Shown here: in pieces, positions 26,817-34,441 of the stretch
Layout: each line of letters starts with the position of its first letter
Numbering within the stretch: position 1 is the first letter of the stretch
Assembly: GCF_020873875.1 (NCBI RefSeq)
Contig: NZ_JAHWGU010000014.1
Coordinates: forward strand, 124,001-188,000
DNA length: 64,000 nucleotides
From: Actinoplanes sp. DH11
GTDB lineage: Bacteria > Actinomycetota > Actinomycetes > Mycobacteriales > Micromonosporaceae
Direction: 5' to 3'
Notes under the pieces: model-generated
Databases searched by the model: none
Told to the model about the DNA's origin: nothing
Seen by the model: the letters and a program-made list of their open reading frames with translations, nothing else
Program-made: the position numbers and the translations under genes

Positions 26817-27652
26817 TCCTTCACCGCCCCGCCCAGGCCGGCGACGAGGCGCCGGCGCACCACCAGGAAGAAGATCAGCACGGGTACGGTCATCAGCGTC
26901 GACGCCGCCATGATGGCTCCCCAGTCGTTCTCGTCGGGCTTGAAGAAGACCAGCAACGCCATCGGCAGGGTCTGGTTGTCAGCCTCGCTGATGATGAAGG
27001 TACGCGCGAACAGGAAGTCGTTCCACGCGTGGATGAAGGAGAACACGCTCACCGCCGCCAGTCCCGGCGCCACCAGCGGGAACAGGATGCGCCACAGCAC
27101 GGTGAAGCGGCCCGCGCCGTCCAGTTGCGCGGCCTCGTCGAGCTCGTCCGGGATGGCCTGCACGAAACCGCGCAGCATCCAGATCGCGAACGGCAGCGTG
27201 AACGCGGTGTGCACCAGCATCAGCGAGCCGAGCGTGTTGAGGCCGATGCCCGGTACGACCGTCCCGACGTCGCGGACCAGGAAGAACAGCGGGATGGTCA
27301 GGGCCTCGATCGGCACCATCTGGGCGATCAGGAAGGACACCAGGATGGTGGTGCGGAAGCGGAAGTTGAACCGGGTCAGCGCGACCGCCGCGAGGAAGGC
27401 GAGCAACCCGGACACCAGCACCACGACCAGCGCGACCAGGACGCTGTTCAGCAGGTAGCGGCCGAAGTCGTTGACCGCGAGCACCCGGTGGAAGGCGTCG
27501 AGCGACGGGTGGAACGTCCACGGGCGCTGTTCCAGGGACTGGATCTCGCCGGCCGGTTTCACGGCGGACAGGACCATCCAGTAGATCGGGAAGACGGTGA
27601 CGAGTGCGATGAGCACCGCCATCGTGTCGAGCAGGCGACGGCCGGCTCTCAT
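26813..27652 (-). CDS. Carbohydrate ABC transporter permease (MalG type)
   Basis: Second membrane subunit of a sugar importer (CUT1 family), 279 residues with six helices. The cytoplasmic EAA loop, which contacts the ATPase, is DEAAQLDGAGRFTVLWRILFP (about residue 190). It overlaps the upstream permease by ATGA and the downstream hexosaminidase by TTGA. Neighbouring GH20 suggests N-acetylglucosamine oligosaccharides as the substrate. No ATP-binding protein gene is present, so a shared MsiK-like ATPase encoded elsewhere is expected. Confidence 0.92.
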   Translation of the reverse strand: MRAGRRLLDTMAVLIALVTVFPIYWMVLSAVKPAGEIQSLEQRPWTFHPSLDAFHRVLAVNDFGRYLLNSVLVALVVVLVSGLLAFLAAVALTRFNFRFRTTILVSFLIAQMVPIEALTIPLFFLVRDVGTVVPGIGLNTLGSLMLVHTAFTLPFAIWMLRGFVQAIPDELDEAAQLDGAGRFTVLWRILFPLVAPGLAAVSVFSFIHAWNDFLFARTFIISEADNQTLPMALLVFFKPDENDWGAIMAASTLMTVPVLIFFLVVRRRLVAGLGGAVKD

Positions 27653-28536
27653 AGCTGCTCCCCCGATCGGCGCAGGGTCCGGAGATAGAGGACGGTGACG
27701 GCGAGCAGGATCAGCATCATGACCACGCCGATCGCGGCGCCACGGCTGTACTCGCTGGAGGCGAAGGCCTGCTGGTAGGCGTACACGTTGAGGGTGAGGT
27801 TCTGGCCGGCCAGGCCGCCGCCGCGGGTCATCACGTAGATCTGGGTGAAGACCTTGAAGTCCCAGATGATCGACTGGATGACCACGATGGCGAGCACCGG
27901 GCGCAGGATCGGCACCATGATCTGCCAGAAGGCGCGCCAGGCGTTCGCGCCGTCCAGCGACGCGGCCTCCAGCACCGACTTCGGGATGGCTTCGATGCCG
28001 GCGTAGAGCGTCACCATCACGAACGGGAACGACGCCCACACCACCACGGCGCCGACCAGGGCGAACGCGGTGTACCTGTCGTACATCCAGTTGAACCCCT
28101 CGATGCCGAACAGCTGGTTGACGAAACCCAGGTCGGTGTCGAAGAGGAACATCCAGGTGGTGGAGCCGGAGACCGCGGGCACCGCCCAGGCGGCCATCGC
28201 GGCGACCGACAGCAGCAGGCGCGGCACCCGGCTGATCCGGGTGAGCAGGACCGCCAGGCCGGCGCCGACCGCGAGCGTGGCGACCACGCAGGCGGCGGCG
28301 AACAGCACGGTGGCGCCGAGCACCGACCAGAACTGCGGGTCGGCGAAGAGCCGGGTGTAGTTCTCGGCGCCCACGAAGCTGGCCGGCCGGCCACCACTGA
28401 CCTGCGCCTGGGTGAAGTCGAGCACCGACAGCAGGCCGAGCTGGTACATCGGGTAGAGGAAGAGGCCGCCGAGCACCACCGCAGCCGGAAGCAGCAGCCA
28501 CAGTGGTGCCCGGGTGCCCTTTTTGCTGATGCTCAC
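27649..28536 (-). CDS. Carbohydrate ABC transporter permease (MalF type)
   Basis: First membrane subunit of the same importer, 295 residues. It has six predicted helices, starting with APLWLLLPAAVVLGGLFLYPMY, and an EAA loop SVLEAASLDGANAWRAFWQIM near residue 200. GTG 28536 overlaps the stop of the binding-protein gene (GTGA), and its own stop overlaps the next permease (ATGA). The layout binding protein–permease–permease–glycosidase is the DasABC-like arrangement of chitin-using actinomycetes, although I cannot assign the substrate from these genes alone. Confidence 0.93.
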   Translation of the reverse strand: MSISKKGTRAPLWLLLPAAVVLGGLFLYPMYQLGLLSVLDFTQAQVSGGRPASFVGAENYTRLFADPQFWSVLGATVLFAAACVVATLAVGAGLAVLLTRISRVPRLLLSVAAMAAWAVPAVSGSTTWMFLFDTDLGFVNQLFGIEGFNWMYDRYTAFALVGAVVVWASFPFVMVTLYAGIEAIPKSVLEAASLDGANAWRAFWQIMVPILRPVLAIVVIQSIIWDFKVFTQIYVMTRGGGLAGQNLTLNVYAYQQAFASSEYSRGAAIGVVMMLILLAVTVLYLRTLRRSGEQL

Positions 28537-29795
28537 TTGGTGAGGGCTTCGTCGATCTGCTTGGCGGCCTCGTCGGTGGCCTGGTCCACGCCGGCCTTGC
28601 CGGTGGCCACCTTCTCGATCATCGTGGGCAGCACCGCGGAGGCGTCGATCTTGCCCCAGCCCGGGTCGAGCGGGACGAACTTCGTTCCGGCCTCGATGGT
28701 GTCGATGAACGGCTTGACGAAGGCGTCCTTGGCGGCGATCTCGTCGCTGGCGGACTTCAGGGTCGGCAGGTTGCCCATCGCGTCGTACATCTTGGCCTGG
28801 TACTTCTTGCCGGCCAGCAGGGTCAGGAAGTCGGCGGCCAGCGCGGGGCGCGGCGCGTTGCGCATGATGCCGAGGTTGTTGCCGCCGGCGAAGGCGGGTG
28901 CGACCGAACCGGCGTCGACACCGGGCAGCGGGACGACGGCGTACTTGCCCTTGGCCGCGCCGGCGTCGACGGCCGCGCGGTTGAAGTTGCCGAGGATGCC
29001 CATCGCGGCCTTGCCGCTGGCGAACAGTTCGACGGTCTTGCCGCCGGTCAGGTCGGCGCAGTTCTGCGGCGGGCAGTTGTCCGCGGCGATCAGGTCGGTG
29101 TACGACTTCAGCCCGGCCCGGGACTGCGGCGAGTTGATCGCCGTCAGTTCGCCACCGTTGGCCCACACGAACGGCATCGCGCCGTAGGTGTACTTGCCGC
29201 CGACCGCGATGCCGAACATCTCCGGCTTCTTCGCGCGGATCGTCCGGGCCGTCGTGGTCAGTTCGGCGAGCGTGGCCGGCGGCTTGAGGCCGAGCTCGGT
29301 GAAGACGTCGGTGCGGTAGTAGAGCGCCCGCACACCCAGGTACCACGGGACACCGAGCAGGGTGCCCTCGTAGGTGGCGCTGGCCTTGGCGTCGGCGGAC
29401 AGGTCGGCGCCCTCGGCCCAGCCGGTGACGGCCGGTCCGACGTCGGCCAGTCCACCGGCGGCCGCGTACTCGGGCAGGTCGGTGTTGCCGTACTCGACGA
29501 CGTCCGGCGCGCTGGCCGGGTCGTTGAAGGCGCCCTTGAACCGCTCGCTGCGGGTGTCCACCGGGATGTACTGCACGTCCACGGTGGTGTCCGGGTGCGA
29601 GGCGGTGAACTCGGTGATCGCCTCCTGCACCACGGCCTCCTTGGGCGCGCGGTTGGGCTCGTCGAAGAGCCAGACCTTGAGGGCACCCGTCCGGGGGCCG
29701 CCGTCGCTGGGCGTGTCGGCCGGCGAGGACGTGGAGGGGGCGCATGCGGTCAGAGTGAGCGCGACGGCAGCGGCCGCGGCGAGACGTATCTTCAT
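28533..29795 (-). CDS. Extracellular sugar-binding lipoprotein of an ABC importer
   Basis: Captures the substrate outside the cell. The 420-residue protein has a lipoprotein signal with lipobox LTAC (Cys about residue 18) after a short positively charged start, then a Ser/Pro/Thr linker and the solute-binding fold of CUT1 proteins (LKVWLFDEPNRAPKEAVVQ at the N-lobe; AGGNNLGIMRNAPRPALAAD later). Binding of chitobiose or a related sugar is inferred from the coupled GH20. ATG 29795 has AGGAG 8 nt upstream. It heads a four-gene coupled operon and diverges from the regulator gene at 29984. Confidence 0.92.
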   Translation of the reverse strand: MKIRLAAAAAVALTLTACAPSTSSPADTPSDGGPRTGALKVWLFDEPNRAPKEAVVQEAITEFTASHPDTTVDVQYIPVDTRSERFKGAFNDPASAPDVVEYGNTDLPEYAAAGGLADVGPAVTGWAEGADLSADAKASATYEGTLLGVPWYLGVRALYYRTDVFTELGLKPPATLAELTTTARTIRAKKPEMFGIAVGGKYTYGAMPFVWANGGELTAINSPQSRAGLKSYTDLIAADNCPPQNCADLTGGKTVELFASGKAAMGILGNFNRAAVDAGAAKGKYAVVPLPGVDAGSVAPAFAGGNNLGIMRNAPRPALAADFLTLLAGKKYQAKMYDAMGNLPTLKSASDEIAAKDAFVKPFIDTIEAGTKFVPLDPGWGKIDASAVLPTMIEKVATGKAGVDQATDEAAKQIDEALTK

Positions 29796-29814
29796 CAACT
29801 CTCCTGACGAGCCA

Positions 29815-29952
29815 GGTTCGTAAATAGTTCGTTGATCAGTGCGTCATAGCCTGGGGTGAGATCGCCGAAGCGTCAAGACCCTCCTTGTTAAATGCGACAG
29901 CACTTGACCGCGGCCGATGAATCGCGCACGCTACGACGGCGATTAACGAACC
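29815..29952. promoter_or_regulatory. Divergent promoter region with repeated GTTCGTTAAT-like motifs
   Basis: The gap between the sugar-binding protein gene and the divergent regulator gene holds GGTTCGTAAAT (29815-29825) and AGTTCGTTGAT (29826-29836) as an 11-bp direct repeat. A third, inverted copy, ATTAACGAACC, lies at 29942-29952. Their placement next to both starts fits operator sites for the divergent regulator; this is inference. Confidence 0.45.
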
Positions 29953-29983
29953 ACTTGGAGACCAGAACGGGGACGGGGATGAG

Positions 29984-31303
29984 ATGGTGATCGGGTTGGT
30001 GGTGCACGCCGGCCACCGGGCGCGGTTCGCCGACGCGGCGAGCACCGTCACCGGCATCGAGTTCGCCTGGGCGGTCTACGAGCACGAGGACGAGGTCCGC
30101 GACCGGGTCGCCGGGCTGCTGCGCGACCACCGCCTCGACGGACTGCTGCTCGGCCTGGTGCCGTACGCCCGGGCCCGTGACCTCATCCCCGCCGACCTGC
30201 CCTTCTCCGTCACCCGCTCGGCCGCGCTCGACCTGGCGCTGGCCTGGGCCCGGGCCCGCGGCAACGGCTGGCCGGCCACCCCGGTCAGCGTCGACACGTT
30301 CGCGAGCGAGACGATCGACGAGGTGGCCGCCGCCCTCGGGCTGGACCGCGGCGCGATCGCCACCTGCCCGTTCGACCCGGACCAGCCGGTCGCCGACGTG
30401 GTCGCCTTCCACCGCGAGCAGCTGGCCCGCACCGGCGCCCCCTACGTGATAAGCGTCCGGATGGGCGTCGCCGCCGCGCTGGACGGGCAGACCGCCGTGC
30501 TGCACGCGCTCGCCACCCCCGGCACCATCCGCGCCGACCTGCACGAACTCGCTCTGCGGATCCGCAACAAACGCGCCGACGGCCAGCGCTTCGCGGCCGC
30601 GGTGCTGTCCATCGCCCGGCCGCAGACCGCCGGGCCGGAACAGAGCCCCGACCTCGACCGGGCCCGGGTCGGCCTGCAGCACCTGCTGCTCAACACCCCG
30701 GAGTTCGCCGACGCCTGGATCGACCAGCGCGGCGCGCGCGGCGTGCTGGTCTTCGCCCCGGCCGCGCTCTTCGAGACCGTCACCCACCACTGGACCGGGC
30801 TGCCGGTCCTGGCCGAGGCCCGTGACTCGCTCGGCATCCGGGTGGTCGCCGGCTTCGGCATCGGGGCGTCCGCGCGGCTCAGCGTCACCCTGGCCGAACG
30901 CGCCGCCACCCGGGCCGAGCAGGACACCGACCCCGGCGCCTACCTGTTCACCGGCGACGGGATGACGATCGGCCCGATGGGCGCCACGGCGACGCCGCTC
31001 ACCTACACCTACCGCGAGCACGGCGGCATCGAGGACCTCGCCGGCCGGGCCGGGCTCAGCCCGGCCACCCTCTCCCGGCTCGCGGCCATCGAACGCACCC
31101 TGGCGGGCCGGGCCCTCTCCCCCAGCGAGCTGGCCCGCAACCTCGGCATCACCGACCCCAGCGGACGGCGACTGATCCGCAAGCTCACCACGGCGGAACT
31201 GGTCACCGAGACGGGCAGCGCGCAGGAGCACCGCAAGGGCCGGCCCACCCGGCTCTACCGGCTGGCCATCACGAACGCCCTGGAGAGCGGAGCAGGCCGA
31301 TGA
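29984..31303 (+). CDS. Transcriptional regulator with N-terminal sensor and C-terminal winged helix
   Basis: A 439-residue protein with an unusual layout. The N-terminal part (about 1-190) looks like a ligand-binding Rossmann-type sensor (IGLVVHAGHRARFADAA, LLLGLVPYARARDLIPADLP). The middle (about 200-330) resembles a degenerate nucleotidyl-cyclase-like fold lacking a GGDEF motif. The C-terminal 80 residues form a winged helix (LSPSELARNLGITDPSGRRL, then a KGRPTRLYRL wing). Family assignment is tentative. The gene overlaps the amidohydrolase gene by ATGA, so they form one operon with ridA, and it is divergent to the ABC importer, which it may also control. Confidence 0.72.
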   Translation: MVIGLVVHAGHRARFADAASTVTGIEFAWAVYEHEDEVRDRVAGLLRDHRLDGLLLGLVPYARARDLIPADLPFSVTRSAALDLALAWARARGNGWPATPVSVDTFASETIDEVAAALGLDRGAIATCPFDPDQPVADVVAFHREQLARTGAPYVISVRMGVAAALDGQTAVLHALATPGTIRADLHELALRIRNKRADGQRFAAAVLSIARPQTAGPEQSPDLDRARVGLQHLLLNTPEFADAWIDQRGARGVLVFAPAALFETVTHHWTGLPVLAEARDSLGIRVVAGFGIGASARLSVTLAERAATRAEQDTDPGAYLFTGDGMTIGPMGATATPLTYTYREHGGIEDLAGRAGLSPATLSRLAAIERTLAGRALSPSELARNLGITDPSGRRLIRKLTTAELVTETGSAQEHRKGRPTRLYRLAITNALESGAGR

Positions 31304-32514
31304 CCTGGGACCTGCTGATCGCCGGCGGCGACCCGTTCGACGTGGCGGTCCACGACGGCCGGATCGCCGCGACCGGGCCCGGCCTGCCCCGCGACGCCCG
31401 CCGGATCGTGGACGCCACCGGCCACCTGGTCACCCCCGGCCTGATCGACCTGCACACCCACATCGGACCCGGTTACTGGGGCATCGACCCGGACCCGATC
31501 GCCTGGTACACCGGGGTCAGCTCCTGGGTGGACGCGGGCTCGGCCGGTGCGTACACGGCGGCCGGGCTGCGCCGGGTGGCCGACGCCGCGGCGGTCCGGG
31601 TGCACGCGCTGCTCAACGTCTCGGCGGTCGGCCTGGCCGGGCGCACCGGGGAGAGCCGGGACCTGACGAACTGCGACGTCGCCCTGGCCGTCGACACGAT
31701 CCAGGCCAACCGCGACCTGTTCCGCGGCATCAAGGTCCGCATCGACAGCGAGACGGTCGGCGCCAACGGGGTCGAGCCGCTGCGCCGGGGGCTGGCCGCT
31801 GCGGAGGCGTGCGGCGTACCCGTCATGGTCCACATCGGCACGGCACCGCCCTCCCTCGACGAGGTGCTCGACCTGCTGCGCCCCGGCGACCTGGTGACGC
31901 ACTGCTCCAGCGGCATCGCGGCGCCGCTCGGCCCGGCGGTGCGGGCGGCGGCCGGGCGGGGCGTGCTGCTCGACCTCGGGCACGGGTCCGGCGGGTTCGC
32001 GTTCGACGTGCTCGAGGCCCAGCTGGAGGCCGGGCTCCGGCCGTACACGATCTCCACCGACCTGCACGCCCGCTCCCTGCACGGCCCGGTCTTCGACCTG
32101 CCCACCACGATGGCCAAGCTGCTGGCCGTCGGCGTGCCCCTGCCGGACGTCGTCGCCGCGGCCACCACCCACCCGGCCCGGGCCCTGGGCCTGCCCGGCG
32201 GTTCCCTCACGGCCGGCGACCCCGCCGACATCGCGATCTTCGAGGTACGGGCGGAGCCGCTCACCGTTGCCGACGCCCACCGGCAGGTCCGGGTCTCGCC
32301 GATCCGGCTGGTCAACCAGGCGACCTACGTGGCCGGCCGCCTCCTGGAGCCGCGGCTGCCGGCCGCACCGGCACCGTGGGTGCCACTCACCGACGCGCAA
32401 CGGGCGGCCCTGTCCGGCCGTACCCGCGACATCCGTGCCCTGCTCGCCACGCCGCTGGTCGGCGTGGACGGCCTGGCCGAACAGTTCCCGAGAACCGAAC
32501 CGAGGAGTTCCTGA
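31300..32514 (+). CDS. Metal-dependent amidohydrolase of the EF_0837/AHA_3915 group
   Basis: A 404-residue amidohydrolase-superfamily enzyme. Metal ligands visible: HTHIG (the HxH motif, about residue 51), a Lys in FRGIKVRIDS, VMVHIGTAP, LVTHCSS and the late Asp in ISTDLHARS. This pattern matches the EF_0837/Atu3266 group, some members of which hydrolyse N-acetyl-D-amino acids or acetyl-(R)-mandelate in vitro. The regulator gene upstream overlaps it by ATGA and ridA downstream by TGATG. Deacylation of an N-acyl compound is the best guess for the reaction. Confidence 0.85.
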   Translation: MTWDLLIAGGDPFDVAVHDGRIAATGPGLPRDARRIVDATGHLVTPGLIDLHTHIGPGYWGIDPDPIAWYTGVSSWVDAGSAGAYTAAGLRRVADAAAVRVHALLNVSAVGLAGRTGESRDLTNCDVALAVDTIQANRDLFRGIKVRIDSETVGANGVEPLRRGLAAAEACGVPVMVHIGTAPPSLDEVLDLLRPGDLVTHCSSGIAAPLGPAVRAAAGRGVLLDLGHGSGGFAFDVLEAQLEAGLRPYTISTDLHARSLHGPVFDLPTTMAKLLAVGVPLPDVVAAATTHPARALGLPGGSLTAGDPADIAIFEVRAEPLTVADAHRQVRVSPIRLVNQATYVAGRLLEPRLPAAPAPWVPLTDAQRAALSGRTRDIRALLATPLVGVDGLAEQFPRTEPRSS

Positions 32515-32894
32515 TGCCCAAGCGCGCTGTGATCACCGACAAGGCGGCGCCGGCCGGTGGCCCGTACTCGCACGCGGTCGTCGCCGGCGACACGATCTAC
32601 CTGGCCGGAGCCATCCCGGCACTGCCCGACGGCACCCGGGTGACCGGCAGCTTCGCGGAGCAGGCGCACGCCGCGTTCCGCAACCTGGCGGCCGTCGCCG
32701 AGGCCGCCGGCGCCAGCCTCGACCAGGCCGTCCGGGTCGGCGTCTACCTGCGCGACTTCGGCGACTTCGCGGAGCTGAACGAGATCTACCCGCAGTACAT
32801 CAAGGGCGAGCACCTGCCGGTGCGCACGACCCTGCCGGTCCCGCTGGTCGGCTTCGACATCGAGATCGACGCCATCCTCTACACCGGCGCCTGA
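32514..32894 (+). CDS. RidA/YjgF family enamine/imine deaminase
   Basis: A 126-residue trimeric RidA-fold protein. Family members hydrolyse reactive enamines and imines released by PLP enzymes. It has KAAPAGGPYSHAVVAGDTIYLAG at the start, the conserved Arg in PVRTTLPVPL (about residue 105) and the expected C-terminal IEIDAILY strand. The ATG overlaps the amidohydrolase stop (TGATG) with GAGGAG upstream. Coupling to a deacylase, with a D-amino-acid PLP enzyme 8.5 kb away, supports a role in amino-acid derivative breakdown. Confidence 0.93.
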   Translation: MPKRAVITDKAAPAGGPYSHAVVAGDTIYLAGAIPALPDGTRVTGSFAEQAHAAFRNLAAVAEAAGASLDQAVRVGVYLRDFGDFAELNEIYPQYIKGEHLPVRTTLPVPLVGFDIEIDAILYTGA

Positions 32895-32901
32895 GCTCCC
32901 G

Positions 32902-32932
32902 GTGCGGGGAGCGTCGCCGGCGTTCCCCGCAC
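32902..32932 (+). terminator. Terminator-like hairpin after ridA
   Basis: A 12-bp stem with one G-T pair (GTGCGGGGAGCG at 32902-32913 and its complement at 32921-32932), 7-nt loop, 7 bp past the ridA stop. No U-tract follows. Confidence 0.6.
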
Positions 32933-32968
32933 GGGTAGCGGCACCGGCAACTGGGTAGGGGAAGATTC

Positions 32969-34387
32969 ATGCCTCAGCCAGGAGAGTTGCTCGGCGACCG
33001 GTACCGGCTCGACGATCGCATCGCCGCGGGTGGCATGGGAGAGGTCTGGCGGGCCACCGACACGGTGCTCGGCCGGCCCGTCGCGGTCAAGACGCTGCTC
33101 GCCGGTTACGCCGGGGACGCCGGTTTCCGGACCCGCTTCCAGCACGAAGCCCGCGCCATGGCCTCGCTCCGGCACGGCGGGGTGGTGCCGGTCTACGACT
33201 TCGGCGAGACCGACGACGGCGCCTACCTCGTGATGGCCCGGGTCGACGGTCAGCCGCTGAACCAGCGGATCACCGAACGCGGCCCGCTGAGCCCGGCCGA
33301 GACGCTGTCGATCGTCGCGCAGGCCGCGCGGGCCCTCGCCGCCGCACACGAGTCCGGCATCGTGCACCGCGACGTCAAGCCCGGCAACCTGATCATCGAA
33401 CCGGACGGGACGGTGGTCCTCGTCGACTTCGGGGTGGCCCGCTCGGCCGGCTCGGTCACGCTCACCGGCGCGCGGGAGGTGGTCGGCACCGCGCTCTACA
33501 TCGCGCCGGAACAGGTGTCCAAGCAGACCACCGGCCCGGCCGCCGACATCTACGCGCTGGGCGCGGTCGCCTACCACTGCCTCGCCGGCCGGCCGCCGTT
33601 CGTCGGCGACAACCCACTCGCGGTCGCCCTTCAGCACGTCGGCGAGCCACCACCGCCGCTGCCGGACAGCGTGCCCGCGCCGGTCCGGGACCTCGTCATG
33701 ACGGCCCTCGCGAAGGACCCCGAGGCCCGTTTCCCGTCCGCGGCCGCCATGGCCGAGACGGCGGAGTCGCTGCTGGCGAGCGGTGCGGTGGCCGGTGCCG
33801 CCCCCGCACCGGCCGGCGCCGCCGACACCACCGCGCTGCTCGCCCGGACGATGGTGGCGCAGGCCCCGGTCGAGCCCGCCGCGCCGCCGGCGGCCACCAA
33901 CCCTCCCCACGAGAGTGCCGGCCGTCGTAATCTGGTACTGCTCTCGGGGTTGCTGCTGGTGCTGCTCGGCTCCGGGGCGCTGATCGCGGTGGCCGACCCG
34001 TTCGGGTTCTTCTCCGACCGGACGCCGGGCACCGAGGCACCCGGCCCGGTCACGTCGCCGTCCGGCCGGCCCAGTCCCACGACCGGCGACGAACCCACCC
34101 GGGGCACCGGCAACGACGGCAACAGCGGCACCGGCGACAAGGACCAGCAGAACGAGACCGAGCCGAGCCGCTCACCCCGGCCGTCGCAGCCGAGCACGGC
34201 ACCCGCCGCGCCGAGTGCGGCGCCGAGCCGGACCACCACCGAGCCCACCACACCGGCGACGACCGATCCCACGACCACCACCACGGCACCGGAGACCACG
34301 GGGCCGACCGGCGAACCGGACGAGAACGAGCCAGATGAGAACGAGAACGAGGGGGACGAGGCCGGGAACGCCGCGCAGGAACCCTGA
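32969..34387 (+). CDS. Membrane Ser/Thr protein kinase (Hanks type)
   Basis: A 472-residue transmembrane kinase. Kinase domain at about residues 9-265: Gly-rich loop AAGGMGEVWRA, catalytic VAVKTLL lysine, HRDVKPGNLI, DFGVARS and APEQ. An Ala/Pro linker follows, then a membrane helix at about 322-344 (LVLLSGLLLVLLGSGALIAV) and an extracellular Thr/Pro/Glu-rich tail of about 110 residues. No PASTA or other recognisable sensor domain is present, so a cell-wall-associated tail is likely. GGGGA precedes the ATG. It is transcribed with, or just before, the acyltransferase gene 54 bp downstream. Confidence 0.94.
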   Translation: MPQPGELLGDRYRLDDRIAAGGMGEVWRATDTVLGRPVAVKTLLAGYAGDAGFRTRFQHEARAMASLRHGGVVPVYDFGETDDGAYLVMARVDGQPLNQRITERGPLSPAETLSIVAQAARALAAAHESGIVHRDVKPGNLIIEPDGTVVLVDFGVARSAGSVTLTGAREVVGTALYIAPEQVSKQTTGPAADIYALGAVAYHCLAGRPPFVGDNPLAVALQHVGEPPPPLPDSVPAPVRDLVMTALAKDPEARFPSAAAMAETAESLLASGAVAGAAPAPAGAADTTALLARTMVAQAPVEPAAPPAATNPPHESAGRRNLVLLSGLLLVLLGSGALIAVADPFGFFSDRTPGTEAPGPVTSPSGRPSPTTGDEPTRGTGNDGNSGTGDKDQQNETEPSRSPRPSQPSTAPAAPSAAPSRTTTEPTTPATTDPTTTTTAPETTGPTGEPDENEPDENENEGDEAGNAAQEP

Positions 34388-34441
34388 CCCTTGCGCCGCA
34401 CAGCGGGCCGGTTACGCCGAGGCCGCTACCGAGGGCGAGGC

